From the NCBI RefSeq assembly GCF_003390935.1, contig NZ_QNQZ01000002.1:558001-622000 (forward strand): a stretch of DNA of 64,000 nucleotides, given 5' to 3'. The DNA comes from Lewinella sp. IMCC34191 (GTDB lineage: Bacteria > Bacteroidota > Bacteroidia > Chitinophagales > Saprospiraceae). Shown in pieces: positions 52,408-61,413 of this stretch (the stretch's first letter is position 1; each line of letters begins with the position of its first letter). The translations under genes were made by a program, and so were the position numbers. The notes beneath the pieces were generated by a model that searched no databases, was not told where the DNA came from, and worked only from the letters and a program-made list of their open reading frames with translations.

Positions 52408-55400
52408 CTAGCGGACGATCAGCCGGCCCAGGTAGCGGCGCTCGAACTGGTCGGTGGCCTCGATGAGGTAGACACCGTGGGGTACGAAGGTCAGGTCCAC
52501 GGTTGCCTCATCGAGGCCGGGCAGATCGACCTGGGTGACCACCCGTCCGAGCATGGTGCGGATCGTGTAGCCGCGCAGCTGGCTGCCCTCCCGGTACTGC
52601 ACGAAGTCCATATTGGTGTTGATCTTGCAGTAGCCGCTCGCGGGGTTCGGGAAGACGTTGAGCCGCTCGGCGGTCTGGGCCCGGTCGTACTTCAGGGTGT
52701 TGAGCACGGTGTTGGTGAGGACCGGCTTCTCGAAATCGAAGTAGATGGCCGCCCGGTTGAGGATGCGTTCACCGCCCAGGGCATTTTGCTTTGGCTTGAT
52801 GCGGTACTTGAATGTCCCGTGACTGGCGGCTTCGTTGGTGGAGCTATCGGCTAGCATGATATCGTCAAAGTAAGCCATCAATACGCCGTTGCTGAAGGAT
52901 ACGGAAACGTTGTGGCTGGCACCGACTACTTCCAGCGTAGCGGGGTCCAGGTACTCACTGAGAGGATTCTCAATCCGGACGTTGGCAGCATAGTAGGTGC
53001 CGACGTTCTGGAAGCGGATGCGATAGGTCAGCCAGCCGTCTGCGTCAACCCAGCCCTCGTTTCCTTCGCCCTTCGGCAGAACGGCGATGTCATTGGGGTC
53101 GAAGGCGCCGACTACTTCCACATCCCGTAGCAGCACATTATTGGCGGGGTCGGTGTCCCCGGCGGTGAGGTAGACTTCGGCGGAGAAGGACAACATCTCC
53201 CCGGTGAACGTATTGAGGCCTACGCTGTCCATGACGCTGAAGGCGAACGATTCGCCGGGGGCCAGGGAATCGATGGTCCACACGTACTGGTTGCCGATAA
53301 TCGTGTACTCCTGGCCGGATTCGACTACGAAGACGTCGTCGGGGTAGGTCAGGGTGACGTCCGCCGGGTAGACGGTTTCCACGCCGTCGTTCTGCACGGT
53401 CACGATGGTGTAGCTGGTGAATCCGCGGCGCCAGGGCGACTGAATGACGTCTATACTGACGTCGTAGCCGGTCTGTACGGGCGTGAGGGGTACGGGTACT
53501 GTGACGGCGTCACTGAGTGAAGTGATCTCGAAGCTTACGTCAGTATCGAGCCGCCAGGTGGGGTTGTCGGCGTATTCGACGGTGTGGCTGCCGACGCTGA
53601 CGTGGGTGATGGCGTGACCGTCACTTCCGCTGACCACCAGTTGGTCGGTGCCGGACAGATTGAGCTGCTGATTGCTGAGGCTGGGCTCGCCTTCGTCCTG
53701 GGTGCCGTTACCGTTCATATCGGCGAAGACCTGGAAGGTGACGGCGGCGCCCGTCGGTTCGACGAAGTGGTTGACCGCGTCGACCTGAAGACCGCTGGTA
53801 ATGTCCTGGACGATACCACTGGGCCATTCCACCCGTACGGAGTCGACGGTTGTCATATCGCCCAGGCCGAAGTACTGGGTCAGGCTGCTCTGGCTACCGA
53901 AGCCGCTGACGGGCAGTACGGAATGGTAGTACCACTGGTCACCGGATTTGACGGCGATGCGGGCGCCGATGGCGTCCTGGTTGCTGATGGTGCCCGTCAA
54001 CTCCACGCCGATCCAGTGGTTGTCGGACGTACTTCCGCAGAAGAGGCGGTTGGCCGAGTAATCGTGGGTGGAAATGAAGGCGTCGAGATCGCCGTCGCGG
54101 TCGTAGTCCGACCAGGCCATTCCGTAGGCACTCCCGAAATCGGAACCGATAAGTTCCCCGTACTGGAGTTCGAAGTCACCGGCCCCGTCGTTGAGGTAGA
54201 GGAAGTTACGGCCGTCGTCGTTGTTGACCAGCAGATCGAGCCAGCCGTCGCGGTTGACGTCCACCCAGGTGGTACCGTGGCTGTGGCCACCGTCGGTGGT
54301 GAGGCGGGTATCGGTATTGGCCGTGAAGGTGCCGTCGCCGTTGTTCACGTAGAAATTGTTGTCCTGTCCGGAAGCGTTGGCGACGAATAAATCGACGTCT
54401 CCGTCATTGTCGTAATCGCCCCAGGCGGCACCCACGGAGTTATAGGCGTCGGTGGTGATGGCCCCGGCGTCGACCGATTCGAACTGAAAATTCCCCAGGT
54501 TACGGAACAGGCTGTTGGGTTCGTTGCCTCCGTTGGGAATGAAGACATCGACTAAGCCGTCGTTGTCGTAATCGGCGAGGATCGGCGCGGTCGATCGGGC
54601 ACTGGTGGTGGCGATGGCATTGTCGCTTTCGAGCGTGAAGGTATTGTCGCCGTTGTTCCGGTAGAGGTGGTGAAAGCGGCTTTCGAAGAAGTTGGTCACC
54701 AGCAGGTCGACGAAGCCATCGTTGTCGAAGTCCGCAAAGCTGGCACCGTGGAAATATTCCGGGTGGATGGAGATTCCGCTGTCCTTGATGAGTTCGAAAG
54801 TACCGCCGTTGTTCAGGTAGAGACTACTGCTCGTTCCGGTGGCATTGACCACGAAGAGTTCGGGGTAGCCGTCGTTATTGATGTCGGCGGCTACGGCGGC
54901 GGCGGAGCGGGCGGCCTCCTCAATGACGGGCTGGCCACTGGTCACCGGTACGAGGGTTCCCGCGTCGTTGTGGTAGAGCAGGTTGGTACTGGCCTTATCC
55001 TTGGTAGTGACGAAAAGGTCGTCCCAGCCGTCGTTATCGTAGTCGAACCAGACGGCGTTCCAGCTATCGGTGATTTCGTCCTGGAAGGTCGTGAGGCCAC
55101 ATTCATTGAACATCATGAGGCTACCGTCGGCGGCGTCGTTCTGAATGCCCTGGGTGACGATACTTTCCTCCCGGTAACCGTCGACGTCGCCGGAAACAGA
55201 GGTCTGGACGCTTACGACGGTACCGTCGGCCAGCACGTCGCCGTCATTGTAGGTCGCACTAAGCATGATCTCGGTCTGGACCTCGTACTGATCCGTCGTC
55301 GTAATTTTGGGTACGTCGTAGAAAATGATGTGGCTTCCATCTTCCGCTACGGTGATTTCTCCCTCGATGACGGAACCGTCCGCCAGGTTGATGAGGCTGC

Positions 55401-57024
55401 TGCTGAGCGGCACCGCGCCCGATCCGACGTCTACACTGACCACCGTGTTTTCCAGGGTGTTATCGCCGGCTAGGGTGAGTGCGGACGTCAGGACTTTCAC
55501 TTCTCCCGGCACGGCCTGTACATCGCCTCCGGTGGACGTCAGTTCGAAGCCGTGGGGCAGCGACGAGCCGAAATACGTCATCCAGTTATCGTTGAAGTTG
55601 GTGTTGAGCACCGAAATATTCCGGTCGGAGGAAATGAAGAGGTAGGGGCGGTCCGGACCGTCGCTCGTACCGGTACCGTTGTAGATGCTCCGCCATTCTT
55701 CTACGGTGATCTGCGCGTCGGCGTAATAGCCCGCCGGCACGACGTAGGTCTTATTGAACACCTCGCCGCCCGTTTTGGCGTCGGTGATGGTGACGGTAGC
55801 GTCCGCCTTACTGGCGAAGAGGTAAAGGTGGCTCAGCGCGGCGTTGATCTTGCTTCCCGTGAAGGGGTCGGTGACATTGTTCTCGTAACCGGGAGGCGCT
55901 ATGTACGCCAGGAATTCCGTACCGGAGGAGGGCCCGCTACTGGAAGACATCATGGTGGCCATATCCGAGGTACCGACCGAGCCCGTCTCCATCCAGTTCG
56001 CTTCGAAGACCGACACATTCTTTCCCTCCGAACTGCGGACGCGGAAGACCGTCGGGTAGGTGCTGTTGTTTTCAGCCCGGCCTACGAATTCGGCAGGTTG
56101 GAACTGATCGAGATTCCAGGCGCCCATCGGAATCCAGCTCCCGTTCTCGTAGCGGTCTAGCGTAACGGGGTTGTTGTCGTCCCAGGATACGATCCGAATC
56201 TCTTGCTCGCCATCGGCCTGGTACGGTACGGCAAAGTAGAAAAGTTCCCCCACGGAGCTGCCGGTAGAATCGGGAACGTACCCACCACCGTCACGGGCGT
56301 TGTTCCACAGGGCACCGTACTGAACGCTAATATTTTTATTCGTTTCGATCAGGAAGGTCTCCCCCGGTTTCATGAGGTCGCGGCCGTTGGCAAAAGTGTG
56401 AATGATATCCTCACCGACGTCGAGGGTCACCTGAGCGACGACTACGGCGGCCCGCATATCCACGTCGGTGTATCCCGTGGTGGTCGTGGCCGAGCGGGAA
56501 ATGCGCGAGATCGTGACGCGCGTGTCGTCTTCGTAAGCGAAGACGTTCAGGTCACGATCGGAGAACGACGTCGTCGGTGAGTAAATGAGGAATTTCGAGC
56601 CGGTCGTCTTTTTGTTAACGGAGGATACGAAGTCGTGCTGCCAGTCGCTGTTCGTCGACATGGACGCGTACACCAGTTTATCGCTCTCGATGGTGAAGTA
56701 GTCCCCGTCCCAGGTGAGCGTCCCGCCCGAAGCGTACTGCGCGTCGTCGTTGATACCGTTGTCGCGGATGTACAGCACGTAGGACTGCCCGGCCATCAGT
56801 ACCCCGGATACGGAGTCATCGGCATCACCGTCGGTGGCATCGTCGGTGATGGTAAAGGTGGTATGGTCGCTGACCGCGGTGACGATCAGGGCCACGTCCC
56901 GCCTCACGGCGTCGTTATTCGGTGGAACGTAAATATTGAAGTAGGTGCTGGGAGCACCGGTAGCCAGCAGGCCTTCAAATAATACCAAAAATAAAGACAG
57001 GGTAAGTAGAAGTTTACTCTTCAT
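52408..57024 (-). CDS. Very large secreted protein with FG-GAP/VCBS repeats, ASPIC/UnbV and T9SS domain
   Basis: A 1538-residue protein with a signal peptide (residues 1-21, FEGLLATG). The first third (30-520) resembles the IgGFc-binding-protein N-terminal fold (FNIYVPPNNDAVRRDVALIV, SVGELFYFAVPYQADGEQEI). Seven repeats with calcium-binding DxDNDG loops follow (for example FADFDNDGFVDLLVTNF, LADYDNDGLVDVFIPNG, WGDYDNDGDVDLFVANA), making a beta-propeller-like part. Then an ASPIC/UnbV region (IGARIAVKSGDQWYYHSV, FGLGDMTTVDSVRVEWPSG), a conserved repeat domain (DPNDIAVLPKGEGNEGWVDA, LTYRIRFQNVGTYYAANVRI), and a C-terminal type A sorting domain (LNVFPNPASGYCKINT...RLIVR). Cell-surface adhesin or matrix protein is likely; no enzyme motif is visible. 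Confidence 0.9.
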   Translation of the reverse strand: MKSKLLLTLSLFLVLFEGLLATGAPSTYFNIYVPPNNDAVRRDVALIVTAVSDHTTFTITDDATDGDADDSVSGVLMAGQSYVLYIRDNGINDDAQYASGGTLTWDGDYFTIESDKLVYASMSTNSDWQHDFVSSVNKKTTGSKFLIYSPTTSFSDRDLNVFAYEDDTRVTISRISRSATTTTGYTDVDMRAAVVVAQVTLDVGEDIIHTFANGRDLMKPGETFLIETNKNISVQYGALWNNARDGGGYVPDSTGSSVGELFYFAVPYQADGEQEIRIVSWDDNNPVTLDRYENGSWIPMGAWNLDQFQPAEFVGRAENNSTYPTVFRVRSSEGKNVSVFEANWMETGSVGTSDMATMMSSSSGPSSGTEFLAYIAPPGYENNVTDPFTGSKINAALSHLYLFASKADATVTITDAKTGGEVFNKTYVVPAGYYADAQITVEEWRSIYNGTGTSDGPDRPYLFISSDRNISVLNTNFNDNWMTYFGSSLPHGFELTSTGGDVQAVPGEVKVLTSALTLAGDNTLENTVVSVDVGSGAVPLSSSLINLADGSVIEGEITVAEDGSHIIFYDVPKITTTDQYEVQTEIMLSATYNDGDVLADGTVVSVQTSVSGDVDGYREESIVTQGIQNDAADGSLMMFNECGLTTFQDEITDSWNAVWFDYDNDGWDDLFVTTKDKASTNLLYHNDAGTLVPVTSGQPVIEEAARSAAAVAADINNDGYPELFVVNATGTSSSLYLNNGGTFELIKDSGISIHPEYFHGASFADFDNDGFVDLLVTNFFESRFHHLYRNNGDNTFTLESDNAIATTSARSTAPILADYDNDGLVDVFIPNGGNEPNSLFRNLGNFQFESVDAGAITTDAYNSVGAAWGDYDNDGDVDLFVANASGQDNNFYVNNGDGTFTANTDTRLTTDGGHSHGTTWVDVNRDGWLDLLVNNDDGRNFLYLNDGAGDFELQYGELIGSDFGSAYGMAWSDYDRDGDLDAFISTHDYSANRLFCGSTSDNHWIGVELTGTISNQDAIGARIAVKSGDQWYYHSVLPVSGFGSQSSLTQYFGLGDMTTVDSVRVEWPSGIVQDITSGLQVDAVNHFVEPTGAAVTFQVFADMNGNGTQDEGEPSLSNQQLNLSGTDQLVVSGSDGHAITHVSVGSHTVEYADNPTWRLDTDVSFEITSLSDAVTVPVPLTPVQTGYDVSIDVIQSPWRRGFTSYTIVTVQNDGVETVYPADVTLTYPDDVFVVESGQEYTIIGNQYVWTIDSLAPGESFAFSVMDSVGLNTFTGEMLSFSAEVYLTAGDTDPANNVLLRDVEVVGAFDPNDIAVLPKGEGNEGWVDADGWLTYRIRFQNVGTYYAANVRIENPLSEYLDPATLEVVGASHNVSVSFSNGVLMAYFDDIMLADSSTNEAASHGTFKYRIKPKQNALGGERILNRAAIYFDFEKPVLTNTVLNTLKYDRAQTAERLNVFPNPASGYCKINTNMDFVQYREGSQLRGYTIRTMLGRVVTQVDLPGLDEATVDLTFVPHGVYLIEATDQFERRYLGRLIVR

Positions 57025-57195
57025 GGGACGACGGATTAAGTGCGGCCTATGAGTACCAAGTCTATACCATTTTTGTAACTATCTAAAATCCAATTAATTA
57101 CACCTTATTTATGTCACTAGACATTCCAAATTCTGGACAATCTTTCCGTTGCCTGGATAGGGAAGACGACCCTTGTCGATAGACATAAGCATTTG

Positions 57196-58386
57196 CTACA
57201 GATCCAGATCCAGCTGCAACACCCGCCCGAAATCAACGTATTTAAAATTCTGCGGCCGGATCGTATCCCCTTCGAAGTTAAAGCCGTCCTGTACGACCAG
57301 CAGTCCCCCCGGGAAACCGGGCAGTGGGGTCTGCGTCACCTCCAGTCCGTCAGTTTCCTCCACGCCGTCGACTAGCCCGTCGAGGATTTTGAAGCTGCCG
57401 AGGTAGGCATTGTCTCCCTGTCGGTCGAAGAGCGCGTAGGAGAAGTTGCCCTGCATGCTCGCCACGAGGTAGCCGGTGCCGTCGGGCAGTTCGTAAAGGG
57501 TAAGTCCTTCGACGTCGGCGACCAGATCGGTGGGTTGACCGACGCGGTGGGCAAGCAAGCGGGGCCTGACGGGATCCCGGTTTTCCGGATCGGCTTCTAC
57601 CTGCGCTCCGCCGCCCATTGCTTCGGGTTCTAGCGGCAGCTTCCAGATACCGGCGGCTTCTTCGCCTACGTACAGCCAGCCCAGCTCGTTGTCCGCCACC
57701 ATCCCCTCGGTCTGGGAGGGAAACCGCACTTCGCGGACCAGCTCCAGCCCCAGCTTCGGGCCCCGCTCCACGATGCGAAACTGCTGCATCAGGCCGTTCT
57801 TGCCGTTGGCGATGGCGTACACCTCGCCCTCGGCGCGGGCCAGACAGAAGCCGTACACGTCGTCAATCTTCAGGCTATCCATGTATAGGATGCCGTCGGC
57901 CAGATCGGTGAGCGCACCGGTTTCTTCGTTCACCCGGTAGAGGTCGATCGCCTGGTTGCTGCGGTTGCTGGCGCCCAGGAGCGTGATGCGCTCCTCCCCC
58001 AGCGGGACGTCGGTGAGGATATCGACGTTGTTGACGTTGCCGATGGCGTAGTAGGCCACCTCCTCACCGGCCAGGTTATAGGCGGCCAGGCCGCTGGTTT
58101 TGTTGCTTCCGAAGACCAGGCTGCGCGCGGGATCGACGGGGTGGACCCAGATGGCGGGGTCGTCGGCCGCATCGTCCATCACGCCGGCGCGCGCGGAGGC
58201 CGTTTCCACGGAGGCGGTGACGGCGTGCTCGATGAGATCCTGCCCCGCGTAGGCGGCGGCCAGGGCCAGGCTGTCTTCCCGGGCCTCGGTGACGGAAGCA
58301 TCCACCGCCTCGGCCGGGTGGGGGCGGCTGCAGGCGGCCAGGAGCAGGAGTAGAAGGTAGGAGGTGTACCGGGGTAGGTAGGACAT
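57196..58386 (-). CDS. Beta-propeller phytase (3-phytase), lipoprotein
   Basis: The ATG at 58386 gives 396 residues with a lipobox LLLAAC. The beta-propeller phytase signatures are seen: DDPAIWVHPVDPARSLVFGS, KTSGLAAYNLAGEEVAYY, then VNNVDILTDVPLGEERITLL, and later SQTEGMVADNELGWLYVGEE and LYELPDGTGYLVASMQGNFS. These enzymes hydrolyse phytate (inositol hexakisphosphate) with Ca2+ and release phosphate. The gene is followed on the same strand by a TonB-dependent receptor, a common phosphate/phytate uptake pair. Near residue 240 the segment GGGAQVE is encoded by an exact copy of the 18-bp recurring word (57598-57615), perhaps inserted in a loop. Confidence 0.9.
   Translation of the reverse strand: MSYLPRYTSYLLLLLLAACSRPHPAEAVDASVTEAREDSLALAAAYAGQDLIEHAVTASVETASARAGVMDDAADDPAIWVHPVDPARSLVFGSNKTSGLAAYNLAGEEVAYYAIGNVNNVDILTDVPLGEERITLLGASNRSNQAIDLYRVNEETGALTDLADGILYMDSLKIDDVYGFCLARAEGEVYAIANGKNGLMQQFRIVERGPKLGLELVREVRFPSQTEGMVADNELGWLYVGEEAAGIWKLPLEPEAMGGGAQVEADPENRDPVRPRLLAHRVGQPTDLVADVEGLTLYELPDGTGYLVASMQGNFSYALFDRQGDNAYLGSFKILDGLVDGVEETDGLEVTQTPLPGFPGGLLVVQDGFNFEGDTIRPQNFKYVDFGRVLQLDLDL
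57598..57615 (-). repeat. Recurring 18-bp word, exact copy
   Basis: Minus-strand GGCGGCGGAGCGCAGGTA inside the phytase gene, encoding GGGAQV between GLWLYVGEEAAGI-like and VEADPENRD segments. Confidence 0.75.
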
Positions 58387-58449
58387 ATCGTGGACTTTGG
58401 GTGGTCGGTTTTTACTCGTCTGACGAGGGCGAGTGCACCGCAACTACTC

Positions 58450-61188
58450 CTACCGCGTCAGGTCGAATTTCACGCCCAGGTCCACCCGGGGTCCGTAGTA
58501 CTCTCCCTGGTAGGTGTAGGGCCGGGAGCCCTGGAAGTAGCGCAGCGGCTGGTTGAGCAGGTTATTCGCGTTGGCGTAGAGGGTCAGGCGGGGGGTGGCG
58601 GCGAAGTTGACGTTGACGTCCAGGTAGGTGACCCGGTCGTAGTACACGTCCTCAAAAGCCTCCTCCCCTACCTCCTCGACGAAGTCGGATGCGTAGTTGA
58701 AGCTGACGCGGGTGGTGAGCTTGCCCGTATCGTAGCCGAGGCTGGCGTTGAGGGTGTGGCGGGGGGATCCGGGGAGGGTCAGCTTATCGTTCTCCCGACC
58801 CTCGAAATTGAAGTCGGTAACCCGGGAGTCGATGTAAGTATAGTTGAAGTACACGGCCACCCCGGAGAGCGCGGGGGCGATAAAATCCAGCTGCCGTTGA
58901 AAGGCCGCCTCGAAGCCGAGCAGGCGGGCGTTGCCACCGTTGATGGGACGGGAGAACTGGCTCCACTCCGTGCCCTCGAAGGAGTAATCGTCGAAGGTCT
59001 GGTCCACGATGAAGTCCGTGATGTCTTTATAGAAGACCCCGGCGGACAGCAGCCCCACGTTGCCGAAGTAGTGCTCGGCCATCACGTCCAGGTTCAGGCT
59101 GCGGGTGGGGTCGATGTCGGGGTTGCCGATGCTGATCTCGTCGCCGTCCTCAATGGTACGGTACGGGACCAGGTCGAAGTAGTTGGGCCGGGCCAGGGTA
59201 TTGGTGTAGGCGAAGCGGAGCAGCGTGCGCTCCGAGGCTTGGTACTTCAGGTGAAGGCCGGGCAGGAGATTGGTGTAGTCCGAGGTGGCCGTTTCCGTCG
59301 GGGTGAGGGTTTCTTCCTCGTCGTCGTAGGTAAAGCCGGCGTATTCCAGTTGGGTGGCCTCGACGCGTAGCCCCACCAGGGCCTGCAGCTTAGCCCCCAC
59401 CTGCTGTTCCAGCATGAGGTAGCCCCCGAAGATGTTCTCGGTGGCGGAGAAGTTTCCGGCGCGTTCGCTGAGGTCGCGTTCTCCCTCGAAGCCGCCGCCC
59501 GTCAGGTCGAGATTGCCGACGTACTCCGGATCCACGAAGCTACCGGCCGCGTAGTCCCCGGCGCGGAAATTGTCTTTGGTCTCGTCCACCAGATTGCCCA
59601 GGCTCTCGGGGAGCAGGGCGTCATCCGTGGGTTCATACTCGAAGAAGTCATTGTCCCGCACTTTGTCCTTGGTCCGGACCCGGCCGCCAAACTTCAGGGT
59701 GTTCCGGTAGTTTCCGGTGGAGGTGAGGGGCAGGGCGAAGTTGAGCCGGCCGTTGACGTCCACGTCCTTGGTAAACTGGTTCTCTTCGGTCAGGGTAGCC
59801 AGTTCCCAGGCCTCGGAGGGACCGCGGTAGTCGGGCTCGGCCGCGGAGATGTACGGGCGCTTCGGGTCCCCGAAATCCACGTTCACGGGCACCAATTCGT
59901 CCGTGCCGTACTCGAAGTAGCGCTCGTGGGGACGGTTTTCGTCGGCCCGGGCCCAGGAGGCGCTCCAGGTGGTCTTCAGCGTCCCGAAGAGGTGTTCGCC
60001 GTTGAGGTTGAGAGTGGCCATGGACTGGTCTTCCAGGCGGGCGTACTTTTCGTCTTCCGTGCCGGATTTGGTTTCCCGCTTGAGCTCGGCCATCCACTGG
60101 CCGTCAACCTGCTCGATATCCCCGAACTCGGAGACGTAGCGGTTTTCCCAGTCGTTGCGCTGGTTGTAGATGCCCCGCAGAAAAATGGTGTGGTTGGGCG
60201 CCAGTTTGTAGTCCAGTCCCAGCGACAAACTCTTGCGCACCCGCTGCAGGTAGTACTGCCGTATCTGTATCTCGGCCGGATAGGCGTCGGCGGGGTCATC
60301 GTCGTAGGTCCATTCGGCCTCTACGTCGTCGGAGCCGAGGTTATTATTGAAGTAGGAACCGGAGACGATGAGCCCCAGGGCGTTGTTGGCGAAGCGCTCG
60401 CCGTAAATCAGGCTACCGTTGTAGGTGGGCTCGCTGGCCAGGAAGTTGTAGCCCCCGCCCAGGGTGCCGCTGATGCGCCGTTCGTAGGGTGCCGCGCGGG
60501 TTACGAGATTGACGGATCCGCCGATCGCGTCGGCGTCCATATCCGGGGTTACCGCCTTACTCACCTCCACCGCCTGCACCATATCGGAGGGGATGAGGTC
60601 GAGCTGGATGGAGCGGGTCTCGGCCTCGGCGGAGGGGATGCGCTCCCCGTTAACGGTCACGGAGTTCAGCTGCGGCGACGTTCCCCGAATGTTCGCGAAG
60701 CGGGCCTCGCCCTGGTCGTACTGGACGTTGATGCCCGGTACCCGCTTCAATGCGTCCCCGATGTTCTGGTCGGGGAAGCGCCCGATCTGGTCGGCGGCGA
60801 TCACGTTCGTGATGTTGATGGCCGACTGCTGCTGGTTCAGCGCCCGCGCCTGTCCGCGTACCTGACTGATCACCGCCACTTCGGCGAGCTGAACGCCGGG
60901 GGTCAGTTGTACGTCCACGGCGGTCGTTTCCCCCTCGCGTACCGTAACGCGGCGTTCCGAAGGGGTAAAGCCGATGTAGGTAATCCGGAGGGTATGATCC
61001 CCCGGTGGCAGGCCGAGAAGCGAGAAATATCCGTCCTGGTCGGTAACGGTCATGCCCGCGTCGTCCAGAAAAAGGGTGGCACCGGCTAGGGGCAGATTGG
61101 CCTCATCCAGCACGCGACCGGTCACGTTCTGCGCCCGAAGCCCGGTACAGAGGAGGAAGAAAAGGAAAAGGGTAGCGAGTGTTTTCAT
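58450..61188 (-). CDS. TonB-dependent outer-membrane receptor, phytase-linked
   Basis: A 912-residue protein. Signal peptide (residues 1-19), a carboxypeptidase-regulatory-like domain (about 22-107, NVTGRVLDEANLPLAGATLF, GLPPGDHTLRITYIGFTPSE), then the plug (about 115-245, QQSAINITNVIAADQIGRFP, DALKRVPGINVQYDQGEARF) and a beta-barrel with strands to the end (YGPRVDLGVKFDLTR). It imports its ligand with energy from TonB-ExbBD. It lies 63 bases before the phytase gene stop on the same strand; phytate breakdown products or phytate itself are the likely substrates by context only. Slightly short of the usual 950-1000 for SusC types, and no SusD gene is seen, so it is not a classic SusCD pair. Confidence 0.9.
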   Translation of the reverse strand: MKTLATLFLFFLLCTGLRAQNVTGRVLDEANLPLAGATLFLDDAGMTVTDQDGYFSLLGLPPGDHTLRITYIGFTPSERRVTVREGETTAVDVQLTPGVQLAEVAVISQVRGQARALNQQQSAINITNVIAADQIGRFPDQNIGDALKRVPGINVQYDQGEARFANIRGTSPQLNSVTVNGERIPSAEAETRSIQLDLIPSDMVQAVEVSKAVTPDMDADAIGGSVNLVTRAAPYERRISGTLGGGYNFLASEPTYNGSLIYGERFANNALGLIVSGSYFNNNLGSDDVEAEWTYDDDPADAYPAEIQIRQYYLQRVRKSLSLGLDYKLAPNHTIFLRGIYNQRNDWENRYVSEFGDIEQVDGQWMAELKRETKSGTEDEKYARLEDQSMATLNLNGEHLFGTLKTTWSASWARADENRPHERYFEYGTDELVPVNVDFGDPKRPYISAAEPDYRGPSEAWELATLTEENQFTKDVDVNGRLNFALPLTSTGNYRNTLKFGGRVRTKDKVRDNDFFEYEPTDDALLPESLGNLVDETKDNFRAGDYAAGSFVDPEYVGNLDLTGGGFEGERDLSERAGNFSATENIFGGYLMLEQQVGAKLQALVGLRVEATQLEYAGFTYDDEEETLTPTETATSDYTNLLPGLHLKYQASERTLLRFAYTNTLARPNYFDLVPYRTIEDGDEISIGNPDIDPTRSLNLDVMAEHYFGNVGLLSAGVFYKDITDFIVDQTFDDYSFEGTEWSQFSRPINGGNARLLGFEAAFQRQLDFIAPALSGVAVYFNYTYIDSRVTDFNFEGRENDKLTLPGSPRHTLNASLGYDTGKLTTRVSFNYASDFVEEVGEEAFEDVYYDRVTYLDVNVNFAATPRLTLYANANNLLNQPLRYFQGSRPYTYQGEYYGPRVDLGVKFDLTR

Positions 61189-61290
61189 ACGGTAGCTGGG
61201 TAAACCGCAAAGGTGACTAGCATCCGTTAAGCCTGGATTAACCCTACGCTAAATCCCGTTGCAGACAGGGGGTGGCCGTGTTAAGTTTCC

Positions 61291-61327
61291 CGACCCGCCG
61301 GCAGACCAGCTACGCTGGGCGGACGGC
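61291..61327 (+). repeat. Dispersed intergenic hairpin element, copy 4
   Basis: Starts CGACCCGCCGGCAGACCAGC and continues GCTGGGCGGACGG; core hairpin CCAGC-TAC-GCTGG. It lies with the ATTCAC-type element (61358-61405) in the gap before the MORN gene (61189-61413). Confidence 0.7.
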
Positions 61328-61357
61328 TAACCTACCCACGAGCGCAGCGAGCACCCC

Positions 61358-61405
61358 ACGTGCGGCAGCCCATTCACCAACTCAGTCCTTCACGAATTCG
61401 GTCCT
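61358..61405 (+). repeat. Dispersed GCGGCAGC + ATTCAC-cluster element, second copy
   Basis: GTGCGGCAGCCCATTCACCA followed by CAGTCCTTCACGAATTC; same arrangement as 32258-32302. Ends nine bases before the MORN gene stop. Confidence 0.6.
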
Positions 61406-61413
61406 TGTCCCGA

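Noticed and set aside
9617..57615. GGGAQV as a protein motif common to the DUF4097 and phytase genes
   Set aside because: The same DNA word lies in other frames and between genes, so the shared peptide reflects the DNA repeat.
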